From an uncultured Bacilli bacterium (GTDB taxonomy: Bacteria; Bacillota_I; Bacilli_A; RF39; UBA660): DNA of 5,582 bases. The notes beneath the pieces are model-generated. The model had not been told where the DNA came from and made no database searches. It saw nothing but the letters and a program-made list of their open reading frames with translations. Made by a program: the position numbers and the translations under genes. Of the stretch, positions 1 to 3,823 are shown one piece after another (positions within the stretch are counted from its first letter, which is position 1; every line of letters starts with the position of its first letter). The stretch lies in the NCBI GenBank assembly GCA_947629285.1, contig CANRDA010000059.1, positions 1 to 5,582 of the forward strand, in the 5' to 3' direction.

Positions 1-146
1 AAGTATAATTCTTTGGTTCTCTCATTTGATTCATCTTTTGCATTACCTATTATATTTAATATTATAGGTGTAGCTATCAAAGCTATTATTGCTAATATTA
101 CTATTACTGCTAAGAGTTCTATAAGTGTAAATCCTTTATTTTTCAT
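1..146 (-). CDS. Type IV pilin-like prepilin, N-terminal part (partial at window edge)
   Basis: The minus-strand reading frame starts at ATG 144-146 and runs off the left edge, leaving 48 complete codons. It begins MKNKGFTLIELLAVIVILAI, the class III signal of type IV pilins and pseudopilins. That signal has a short basic leader, a prepilin peptidase site after Gly5, Phe6 as the residue methylated after cleavage, Glu10, and a long hydrophobic helix. After the helix come ATPIILNIIGNAKDESN and a charged stretch, a pattern typical of Firmicutes pilins. A strong SD (AAGGAGG, complement of 155-161) fixes the start. By family knowledge the product is inserted in the membrane, cut by PilD/ComC-type peptidase and assembled into a surface filament. 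The C-terminal domain is outside the window, so the type of pilin is unknown. The gene is divergent from the double-HTH regulator and may be controlled by it. Confidence 0.88.
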   Translation of the reverse strand, partial: MKNKGFTLIELLAVIVILAIIALIATPIILNIIGNAKDESNERTKELY

Positions 147-179
147 TTATATAGCCTCCTTGTATATCCTAACATATCT

Positions 180-188
180 ATTATATCA
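180..188 (-). promoter_or_regulatory. Extended -10 promoter of the pilin gene
   Basis: The minus strand reads TGATATAAT, a perfect TGnTATAAT extended -10, with its 3' edge 33 bases upstream of the pilin ATG. No good -35 box lies 16-18 bases further upstream, which fits an extended -10 promoter or one needing an activator. The upstream edge of the box is shared with the inverted repeat at 187-205. Confidence 0.65.
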
Positions 189-205
189 TAAATATCGTAT
201 TTATG
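187..205. promoter_or_regulatory. Perfect inverted repeat, candidate operator of the HTH regulator
   Basis: CATAAATA-TCG-TATTTATG is a perfect 8-bp inverted repeat with a 3-base centre. It lies in the 111-bp divergent intergenic region, between where -35 and -10 of the pilin promoter would be, and about 50 bases upstream of the regulator ATG. Cro/CI-family dimers bind operators of this size and symmetry. Binding here would block the pilin promoter and could autoregulate the regulator. Palindromes arise easily in AT-rich DNA, so the assignment rests on position. Confidence 0.45.
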
Positions 206-257
206 TGCGTTTTTTCGCTATTTTTCTTTAAAATGAGAAAATTATAGTGGTGGTACT

Positions 258-701
258 ATGATTAATAGGTTAAAAGAATTAAGAGAAGACAATGATTTAA
301 AACAAAATGATATAAGTAACTTTTTAAAAATCAGTAGACAAAATTATTCCAGATGGGAATTAGGAGAACAAATAATTCCACTTAAAAGATTAAAAGAAGT
401 AAGTGACTTTTATAAAGCTAGCCTAGATTATATAATGGGACTATCCAAAAGTAACAATTATCATGAATATAAATTAAATCGTAAAATTATAGGAGAAAAT
501 ATTACTAAATTAAGACATAAGTATAATTTATCTCAAAAACAATTATCAGAAATATTAAATACAACTCAATCAACTATATGTGCTTACGAGAAAGGTAAAA
601 CTTTAATACTAACCTCATTCGCTTATCAAATATGTTTAAAATTTAATATTTCACTTGACTATCTATGCGGTTATGATGAAAATAGTATTCCTTTACATTA
701 A
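258..701 (+). CDS. Transcriptional regulator with two tandem XRE (Cro/CI) helix-turn-helix domains
   Basis: The product has 147 residues built as two copies of the HTH_XRE fold. Domain 1 is about residues 1-62, with LKQNDISNFLKISRQNYSRW as helices 2-3, a WELGEQ turn, and the typical LDYIMGLS ending. Domain 2 is about residues 77-141, with LSQKQLSEILNTTQSTICAY, YEKGKT, and LDYLCGYD. Each copy follows the family pattern in which helix 3 contacts the operator and the W/YExGxx turn follows. There is no extra sensor domain, so the protein may be two HTH units able to bind a pseudo-symmetric site as a monomer, or it may dimerise. The start is ATG 258, preceded only by a weak SD-like GTGGTGG (247-253). 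It is divergent from the pilin gene, with a palindrome between them, and ends in front of a strong terminator. Targets are inferred: the pilin promoter and possibly its own. Confidence 0.85.
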   Translation: MINRLKELREDNDLKQNDISNFLKISRQNYSRWELGEQIIPLKRLKEVSDFYKASLDYIMGLSKSNNYHEYKLNRKIIGENITKLRHKYNLSQKQLSEILNTTQSTICAYEKGKTLILTSFAYQICLKFNISLDYLCGYDENSIPLH

Positions 702-732
702 TTTATTATGCATAGTTAATTTTAAACAATGC

Positions 733-756
733 AAAAAAACTCTAATGAGTTTTTTT
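733..756. terminator. Bidirectional rho-independent terminator after the HTH regulator
   Basis: AAAAAAACTC-TAAT-GAGTTTTTTT is a perfect 10-bp palindromic stem with a 4-base loop. It carries seven T residues on the 3' side of either strand, so it should stop transcripts from both directions. On the plus strand it closes the regulator gene 32 bases after the stop. On the minus strand it would end an RNA started at the promoter within 818-854. Confidence 0.85.
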
Positions 757-817
757 CTATCTACAAATAACACCTTACTATTACAAAATAAAACAAAATC
801 TGATATATCAATTTTAT
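733..817 (-). ncRNA. Candidate ~85-nt small RNA from the first repeated promoter
   Basis: A minus-strand promoter (TTAACA, 17-base spacer, TATAAT) predicts a start near 817, and the bidirectional terminator at 733-756 would end the RNA. No ORF with an SD is present in it. The arrangement of promoter, short RNA and perfect terminator parallels the antisense RNA of the toxin-like locus 370 bases to the right, but here no toxin ORF faces it. It could be an orphan antitoxin-type RNA, an antisense RNA to the regulator 3' UTR, or a non-functional remnant. Only promoter and terminator support it. Confidence 0.35.
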
Positions 818-854
818 ATATTCATTATATAATATTTATCTATAATTGTTAAAC
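818..854 (-). repeat. Direct-repeat copy 1: minus-strand promoter module
   Basis: This 37-bp stretch matches 1187-1223 at 34 of 37 positions, including a perfect run of 22. On the minus strand it holds -35 TTAACA (complement of 847-852), a 17-base spacer, and -10 TATAAT (complement of 824-829), so the repeat is a transportable promoter. Relative to copy 2 the -35 carries one change (TTAACA against TTGACA), which should weaken it slightly. Confidence 0.7.
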
Positions 855-898
855 AAGTTAAAAAGACTATTAAATAGTCTAACACTAACTTGTTTTTT
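851..898 (+). terminator. Nested hairpin, probable plus-strand terminator
   Basis: An outer stem pairs AAACAAGTTA (851-860) with TAACTTGTTT (886-895). It encloses an inner hairpin, AGACTA-TTAAA-TAGTCT (864-880), and is followed by a T run to 898. On the plus strand this is a backup terminator that insulates the toxin-like promoter at 908-937 from the regulator. Part of it is a copy of the rpmA 3' end (see 861-899). Confidence 0.5.
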
Positions 899-899
899 A
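861..899. repeat. Partial copy of the rpmA 3' end and terminator
   Basis: The 20-mer at 861-880 is identical to 1504-1523 (the rpmA terminator), and ACACTAACTTGTTTTTTA at 882-899 is identical to 1529-1546 (rpmA codons for KKQVSV). The two blocks are 1 base apart here and 5 apart in rpmA, so the copy has a 4-base deletion at the join. Order and orientation are kept. This looks like a degraded duplication of the rpmA tail about 640 bp from the intact gene. It may be a scar of local duplication or of an insertion at the rpmA 3' end. Confidence 0.6.
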
Positions 900-907
900 C
901 TTTTATA

Positions 908-937
908 TTGATTGTTAGTACATATATTTGATATAAT
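908..937 (+). promoter_or_regulatory. Promoter of the toxin-like mRNA
   Basis: TTGATT (908-913), an 18-base spacer and TATAAT (932-937) preceded by TGA give a perfect extended -10 (TGATATAAT, 929-937). The predicted start is near 944, which leaves a leader of about 53 nt before the ATG at 997. Confidence 0.7.
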
Positions 938-966
938 ACTTTTGGAACATTTAATAGTTGGGTGAT

Positions 967-990
967 ACCTCAAGTTTTTAAACTGGAGGT
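967..990 (+). promoter_or_regulatory. 5' leader hairpin sequestering the toxin Shine-Dalgarno
   Basis: ACCTC (967-971) pairs with GAGGT (986-990) and AGTTT (973-977) with AAACT (980-984), with a single A-G mismatch between the two stem parts. The 3' strand contains the SD core, so the SD of the downstream ATG is double-stranded in the folded leader. The SD itself, GGAGGTGAT (985-993), is very strong. A near-ideal SD hidden in a stable 5' stem is a recurrent feature of type I toxin mRNAs such as fst, where the structure delays translation. Confidence 0.6.
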
Positions 991-996
991 GATATT

Positions 997-1080
997 ATGG
1001 GTAAAAAAGATTTTTTAATCGCTACTTTACTTATTATCATTCTTTTACTTATAGTATTGCTATTTGTAATATTAATATAA
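997..1080 (+). CDS. 27-residue hydrophobic peptide, candidate type I toxin
   Basis: ATG 997, 27 codons, TAA 1078-1080. The peptide starts MGKKDF, is then almost entirely Leu, Ile, Val and Phe for about 20 residues, and ends LFVILI with no charged tail. It would form one transmembrane helix with a basic N-terminus on the cytoplasmic side. The start is supported by an ideal SD (GGAGGTGAT, 985-993) and a dedicated promoter. A convergent antisense RNA is predicted from 1186. Size, hydrophobicity, SD-blocking leader and antisense RNA together match type I toxins (Fst, TxpA, Ibs groups), which depolarise or damage the membrane when overexpressed. I see no sequence match to a named family, so function is inferred from architecture. 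Alternatives are a small membrane modulator or a chance ORF, the latter unlikely given the SD and promoter. Confidence 0.68.
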   Translation: MGKKDFLIATLLIIILLLIVLLFVILI

Positions 1081-1085
1081 AAGAA

Positions 1086-1109
1086 ATCACCTAACTTTTG
1101 TTAGGTGAT
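1086..1109. terminator. Perfect hairpin shared by toxin-like mRNA and antisense RNA
   Basis: ATCACCTAAC-TTTT-GTTAGGTGAT is a perfect 10-bp stem five bases after the peptide stop codon. On the minus strand it is followed by TTTCTTTTAT and should terminate the antisense RNA. On the plus strand the following bases are poor in T, so read-through to the next hairpin is likely. Its left arm ATCACCT is complementary to the toxin SD region AGGTGAT (987-993), which allows a long-range 5'-3' interaction in the mRNA. The antisense RNA carries the same ATCACCT in its own arm. Confidence 0.75.
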
Positions 1110-1128
1110 AACTAAATTATTTTTAGGT

Positions 1129-1168
1129 AGCACTCAACATGACAATATTAAGTGTTCCTTTTTATTTT
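1129..1168 (+). terminator. Terminator of the toxin-like mRNA (plus) and structural hairpin of the antisense RNA (minus)
   Basis: A 12-position stem (1129-1140 with 1145-1156, loop GACA) is followed by CCTTTTTATTTT on the plus strand. On the plus strand the stem has two C-A mismatches and one G-U pair. On the minus strand the two C-A positions become G-U pairs and ten of the positions pair continuously. It is therefore a plausible plus-strand terminator and also a stable stem-loop of the antisense RNA. Confidence 0.5.
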
Positions 1169-1186
1169 ATGCAAGGTTTCCTTGAC

Positions 1187-1223
1187 ATATTCATTATATA
1201 ATATTTATTTATGATTGTCAAAC
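1187..1223 (-). repeat. Direct-repeat copy 2: consensus minus-strand promoter
   Basis: This is the second copy of the 37-bp repeat (34 of 37 matches with 818-854). On the minus strand it reads TTGACA (complement of 1216-1221), 17 bases, TATAAT (complement of 1193-1198). That is an exact sigma-A/sigma-70 consensus promoter with ideal spacing, the strongest in the window. It faces the toxin-like gene and is the natural promoter of the antisense RNA, which in type I systems must be made in excess. Confidence 0.8.
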
Positions 1224-1275
1224 TAATTTAATGTCTTATAATATTTGTTTAATATTTTCTTTTTTTCACTTTGCG

Positions 1276-1482
1276 TTATATTTTTTCTTGCAATTTTAAT
1301 TTTTTTAAATCTTCCCTCATCATTATAACTCTTTTACGACTTTCATGTTTTCTTGAAAGAGTTACGGAATTAACAATGCTCATATATTCAAAAACATTTT
1401 TAGGATTTCTCTTTAATATTTTTTCTTTTATTTCTTTTAGTCTATTTTCTTTTTGTTTTATATGTAACATTTTTCTTTGCAT
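1276..1482 (-). CDS. Small Lys/Glu-rich protein of unknown function
   Basis: A 68-residue frame begins 30 bases after the rpmA stop codon, beyond the rpmA terminator, on the same strand. The SD-like GGGGTGG (complement of 1487-1493) lies four bases before the ATG. The product is very basic and probably helical: the N-terminal third has KQKENRLKEIKEKILKR, and the C-terminal third has KRVIMMREDLKKLKLQEKI. It has no membrane segment, Cys pairs or recognisable motif. The purine-rich coding strand and charged composition favour this frame over the Phe-rich frame on the other strand. Transcription would depend on read-through of the rpmA terminator, since no own promoter is visible. I do not recognise the family, and it could be a chance ORF. 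Confidence 0.45.
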   Translation of the reverse strand: MQRKMLHIKQKENRLKEIKEKILKRNPKNVFEYMSIVNSVTLSRKHESRKRVIMMREDLKKLKLQEKI

Positions 1483-1497
1483 TAAACCACCCCATAA

Positions 1498-1523
1498 TCA
1501 AAGAAAAGACTATTAAATAGTCT
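1498..1523 (-). terminator. Terminator of the rplU-prp-rpmA operon
   Basis: On the minus strand AGACTA-TTTAA-TAGTCT is followed by TTTCTTTG. The hairpin overlaps the rpmA end: the rpmA stop TAA (1513-1515) lies in the loop region and an in-frame TAG follows directly. This compact overlap of stop codon and terminator is the block found duplicated at 861-880. Confidence 0.7.
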
Positions 1524-1800
1524 CATATACACTAACTTGTTTTTTATCTTTACCTAAACGTTCATATTTTACATATCCGCTTATTTTAGCATAAACAGTA
1601 TCATCAGAACCTATTCCAGCATTAACACCTGGATAAACTCTAGTTCCTCTTTGTCTATATATAATAGAGCCACCAGTTACATATTCACCGTCACTAGCTT
1701 TAGCTCCTAATCTTCTACCTGCAGAATCTCTACCATTCTTTGTAGAACCTTGACCTTTTTTATGTGCGAATAATTGGATATTTAATGTCATCAATTTCAT
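1513..1800 (-). CDS. rpmA: 50S ribosomal protein L27 with cleavable N-terminal extension
   Basis: The product has 95 residues and belongs to the large subunit, where the mature N-terminus reaches toward the peptidyl transferase centre. The L27 signature is clear: GRDSAGRRLGAKASDG (residues 23-38), then GSIIYRQRGTRVYPG, then GSDDTVYA and GYVKYER. The protein starts with an 11-residue extension, MKLMTLNIQLF, before AHKKGQGS. In Firmicutes such extensions are removed by Prp, and the predicted cut here is between Phe11 and Ala12. S. aureus has Phe-Phe before the cut; here it is Leu-Phe. The start at 1800 is fixed by SD AGGGAGGTG (complement of 1808-1816), seven bases upstream, which overlaps the prp stop. 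The alternative Met4 is too far from the SD. It is the last ribosomal gene of the operon, with a terminator over its stop codon. Confidence 0.97.
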   Translation of the reverse strand: MKLMTLNIQLFAHKKGQGSTKNGRDSAGRRLGAKASDGEYVTGGSIIYRQRGTRVYPGVNAGIGSDDTVYAKISGYVKYERLGKDKKQVSVYETI

Positions 1801-1814
1801 CGATGAACACCTCC

Positions 1815-2117
1815 CTATCTAATTTTTATATATTCTTTGTAATCTTTTCTTAATTCTTCAAATAAATTAATCATATTTAATATTAAAGTATTTATAGTAT
1901 CACTACTTTTTAATATATTTATCTCAAGCAATCCATCATCCTCACTATATTGAATTGCTTTATCATCTAATCTTACAATTGCATTAACAGTAGTTATTGC
2001 AATAGAAGATACACTCGCACACACGATATCATATCCTTTTTCACTATATCCTGAGTGCCCTTTTATTTTAACATAATTTATAACATTATCTTTTTTTTTA
2101 ACTTCTATTGTTATCAT
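1815..2117 (-). CDS. prp: Ribosomal-processing cysteine protease Prp (YsxB family)
   Basis: The product has 100 residues, close to the family length. The catalytic pair is visible: His21 in KGHSGYSEKGYD and Cys33 in IVCASVSS, spaced as in S. aureus Prp. The small protease removes the N-terminal extension of L27, an essential step in Firmicutes that carry the extension. Its place between rplU and rpmA is the standard arrangement, and the substrate L27 downstream has the matching extension. The ATG (2115-2117) follows the rplU stop with one base between and has only a weak SD (GTGG within the rplU end), so translation probably depends on coupling to rplU. The stop TAG (1815-1817) overlaps the rpmA SD, linking the next gene as well. 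Confidence 0.93.
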   Translation of the reverse strand: MITIEVKKKDNVINYVKIKGHSGYSEKGYDIVCASVSSIAITTVNAIVRLDDKAIQYSEDDGLLEINILKSSDTINTLILNMINLFEELRKDYKEYIKIR

Positions 2118-2118
2118 T

Positions 2119-2421
2119 TTATTTTACCACTATTTTTTTGATTTCAACTTTAGTATATGGTTGACGATGTCCTTGAGTTCTGTGGTAATTCTTCTTTTGA
2201 TTATATTTATAAACTATAATCTTTTTATTTTTACCATTTTTAACAACTTCACCTTCAACATACGCACCAGTTAAAGTAGGCGTTCCGCAAACTCCATTAG
2301 CCATTAAGACTTTATCGAATTTAACTTTATCGTTTTCTTTTGCATCTAACTTTTCAACGTAGATAACTGAACCTTCTTCAACATAGTATTGTTTTCCACC
2401 AGTTTCTATAACTGCTTTCAT
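2119..2421 (-). CDS. rplU: 50S ribosomal protein L21
   Basis: The product has 100 residues, the normal L21 length. It starts MKAVIETGGKQYYVEEGSVI, the usual N-terminal beta-barrel start. It contains the C-terminal rRNA-binding signature YKYNQKKNYHRTQGHRQPYT (residues 72-91), which is diagnostic. L21 binds 23S rRNA domain VI together with L20 in early assembly of the large subunit. A strong SD, AAAGGAGGT (complement of 2428-2436), lies six bases before the ATG. It is the first gene of the rplU-prp-rpmA operon and is preceded by its own promoter and an L21-type leader, which suggests feedback control by ribosomal protein binding. Confidence 0.97.
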   Translation of the reverse strand: MKAVIETGGKQYYVEEGSVIYVEKLDAKENDKVKFDKVLMANGVCGTPTLTGAYVEGEVVKNGKNKKIIVYKYNQKKNYHRTQGHRQPYTKVEIKKIVVK

Positions 2422-2436
2422 ATTTTACCTCCTTTA

Positions 2437-2509
2437 AATCTCAGACTCACCATTAAGGCACTTACGTTTTAAACCTTTTCTGTGTGGTTGTAGAGTGAGG
2501 CCCTACACG
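2437..2509 (-). ncRNA. Ribosomal protein L21 leader (cis-regulatory 5' UTR)
   Basis: The leader runs from the predicted start near 2509 to the rplU SD. It is much richer in G and C than its surroundings. It has a stem with TGTAG (complement of 2503-2507) pairing with CTACA (complement of 2489-2493), then an AAAAGG stretch, then AACGTAAGTGCC and GGTGAGTC just before the SD. CTCAC in the first loop can pair with GTGAG near the 3' end, suggesting a pseudoknot or a switch. Position and sequence resemble the L21 leader family of low-GC Firmicutes, proposed to mediate autoregulation. A covariance-model search would be decisive. Confidence 0.7.
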
Positions 2510-2515
2510 CTTAAA

Positions 2516-2544
2516 ATCATATCATAAATTATGTTTAATGTCAA
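2516..2544 (-). promoter_or_regulatory. Promoter of the rplU-prp-rpmA operon
   Basis: The minus strand reads TTGACA (complement of 2539-2544), 17 bases, TATGAT (complement of 2516-2521), with TG one base before the -10. The promoter lies mostly inside the last codons of spoIVFB, so the ribosomal operon has its own strong start even if transcription also comes from upstream. Confidence 0.8.
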
Positions 2545-3271
2545 ACATTTTCTTCAAAAAATACTTTTCAGTTACATAGTTCTTATCTATATGAAATAAA
2601 TGTCTATAATCTTTTTTCATTTTTGATACGTTATCTATTGTTTTTTCGTGTTTAAATTTAAACTCTATTAAGTATCTTTCGAGTAAAAATTTATTAAATA
2701 GTTCTTTTCTTTCTTTATATAGTTTATTTACTTCTATTAATAGAAATAACAGTATCAATATAAATAATTTATTTATTCTAACAAACATTATAGATAAGAT
2801 TATTATAAATATATAAGATATTATAATAGTTAGTAAAATACTATTTTTAAAACTTGTTATTTTATTGAGTATTACATTTAGTATTTTAGAGCCATCCAAG
2901 GGATATATAGGTATTAGATTAAATATAATTATAAAATAGTTTATAAAACTAAAATACTTATATTCTATTATATTTTTAAATAAATAGAAAAAAATCATTT
3001 GAAATAAGATACCCGCTATAGATATTAAAAACTCTTCTATTAAAGGTCTATTTATTTTTTCATTATATTTAGTTAAACCTCCAAAAGGTAGTATTATTAT
3101 TTTTTCTATATTCCATTTGAATATTATAGATACTATAATATGTCCTAGTTCATGTATTAATATAAGTAACATAAAATAACTTAAGAATCTAAAGTATCCA
3201 ATAGATATAAATATTAATGTACATACTAAAAAAAGAGGGTGTACATACATTTTACTTAAGATATTCTTCAT
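2522..3271 (-). CDS. spoIVFB: SpoIVFB-like membrane zinc metalloprotease (site-2 protease, M50 family)
   Basis: The product has 249 residues and four or more hydrophobic segments. Zinc-site motif HELGH at residues 40-44 (His40, Glu41, His44) sits in the second membrane segment. LPFGG is at 61-65, NRPLIEEF at 74-81, and the third ligand motif NLIPIYPLDGSK at 118-129 (Asp126). FLLERY at 195-200 is also shared with B. subtilis SpoIVFB. In B. subtilis this intramembrane protease cuts pro-sigma-K in the mother cell and has a C-terminal CBS domain. Here the tail after residue 200 is only about 50 residues, so that domain is shortened or degenerate. The start at 3271 overlaps spoIVFA by 20 bp with no strong SD, suggesting coupling. 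An alternative Met8 at 3250 directly follows the spoIVFA stop. The substrate in this organism cannot be read here. Confidence 0.9.
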   Translation of the reverse strand: MKNILSKMYVHPLFLVCTLIFISIGYFRFLSYFMLLILIHELGHIIVSIIFKWNIEKIIILPFGGLTKYNEKINRPLIEEFLISIAGILFQMIFFYLFKNIIEYKYFSFINYFIIIFNLIPIYPLDGSKILNVILNKITSFKNSILLTIIISYIFIIILSIMFVRINKLFILILLFLLIEVNKLYKERKELFNKFLLERYLIEFKFKHEKTIDNVSKMKKDYRHLFHIDKNYVTEKYFLKKMFDIKHNL

Positions 3272-3788
3272 AATTTAGTACATTCCCATCTTTTTTATAA
3301 ACTAAGTATAAGTTATTATTAGCTTCACCTAGTAAAGTACCTTTTTTTACATAGTCATATAACTTTACATTTACATTTTCTATATTTCCGTACCACTCAT
3401 CAATACCATCTATTCTTTGTATTATTACTGTATTATTATACCCATCTTTTTCTCCAATAAATACTACAATACCACTCTCTTCTATTGGAACAAGATAGTT
3501 AGTAGTTACAGTAAGATTTACCCCATCTAAATACTTTTCAGTTTTACTATAAGTTAATTTTTCACTAAATACAGCTTCATCTTTAACAATACTATCAAGT
3601 ATACTAGAATCTCCTATATATTTATTATATAGTTTTTTTAACTCAGTAAAAGATATATTAGTTCCATATACTTGTTTATAAAAAGTATTCTTAAAGCTAC
3701 TACTAGATTTTATTATTATTAAAACTATTAAAGTAATTATTGCTGTTATTAAAAGTTTTGTTGTAAGTGAGATAAATATATGTTTCAT
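3252..3788 (-). CDS. spoIVFA: SpoIVFA-like protein with membrane anchor and inactive LytM/M23-like domain
   Basis: The product has 178 residues. One transmembrane segment lies at about residues 8-27. A linker follows, then a C-terminal domain (about 104-178) with the M23/LytM strand pattern: GIVVFIGEKDGYNNTVII, EWYGNIENVNV, VKKGTLLGEANNNLYLVY. The M23 zinc ligands and HxH motif are missing (Asn and Leu-Tyr where His would be), so it cannot be an active peptidase. This fits SpoIVFA, which anchors and regulates SpoIVFB and itself has a dead LytM domain. B. subtilis SpoIVFA is longer (about 264 residues). The gene overlaps spoIVFB by 20 bp, as expected for obligate partners. The SD is GGTGAT (complement of 3792-3797), close to the ATG. 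It starts 35 bases after pyk with no terminator between. Confidence 0.82.
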   Translation of the reverse strand: MKHIFISLTTKLLITAIITLIVLIIIKSSSSFKNTFYKQVYGTNISFTELKKLYNKYIGDSSILDSIVKDEAVFSEKLTYSKTEKYLDGVNLTVTTNYLVPIEESGIVVFIGEKDGYNNTVIIQRIDGIDEWYGNIENVNVKLYDYVKKGTLLGEANNNLYLVYKKDGNVLNYEEYLK

Positions 3789-3823
3789 GGTATCACCAAT
3801 AAAACATATGAATTTAATTTTTT

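Larger units (their letters stand above)
1076..1186 (-). ncRNA. Candidate antisense (antitoxin) RNA, about 110 nt
   Basis: A consensus promoter (TTGACA, 17-base spacer, TATAAT, in 1193-1221) fires leftward with a predicted start near 1186. The RNA would begin with a 5' hairpin (CAAGG-AAA-CCTTG, complement of 1172-1184), contain the stem-loop at 1129-1156, and end at the hairpin 1086-1109 with its U-rich tail. It is fully complementary to the 3' part of the toxin-like mRNA. It also carries TATCACC, complementary to GGTGATA at 961-967 and 988-994, so it could reach the toxin SD. No ORF with an SD is present. Expression is not shown; the call rests on promoter, structure and geometry. Confidence 0.6.

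Noticed and set aside
13..231. Plus-strand frame opposite the pilin gene
   Set aside because: It is antisense to a clear prepilin signal sequence with a strong SD; its hydrophobicity only mirrors the pilin helix.
655..852. Plus-strand frame overlapping the regulator 3' end, beginning with a hydrophobic stretch
   Set aside because: It overlaps the regulator out of frame, runs through a strong terminator and a promoter repeat, and has no SD. It was considered as a relic toxin facing the 733-817 RNA, but nothing supports translation.
1206..1213. TATTTATG in the antisense promoter as a half-site of the regulator operator
   Set aside because: An 8-mer of this composition is expected about once by chance in a window this AT-rich, and no second half-site is present.
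818..1223. The 37-bp direct repeats as CRISPR repeats or insertion-sequence ends
   Set aside because: There are only two copies, 332 bases apart, each explained as a promoter; no inverted termini, no transposase and no spacer pattern.
702..1275. tRNA or other structured housekeeping RNA in the gene-poor stretch
   Set aside because: No cloverleaf, no T-loop GTTCRA-type sequence and low GC; the hairpins present are explained as terminators or parts of the toxin-antitoxin RNAs.
1271..1516. Phe-rich 81-codon plus-strand frame
   Set aside because: It has no SD and a composition typical of the non-coding strand; the opposite 68-codon frame is the better candidate.
3252..3560. The SpoIVFA C-terminal domain as an active M23 endopeptidase
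   Set aside because: The zinc-binding histidines and HxH motif are absent; only the fold pattern remains.
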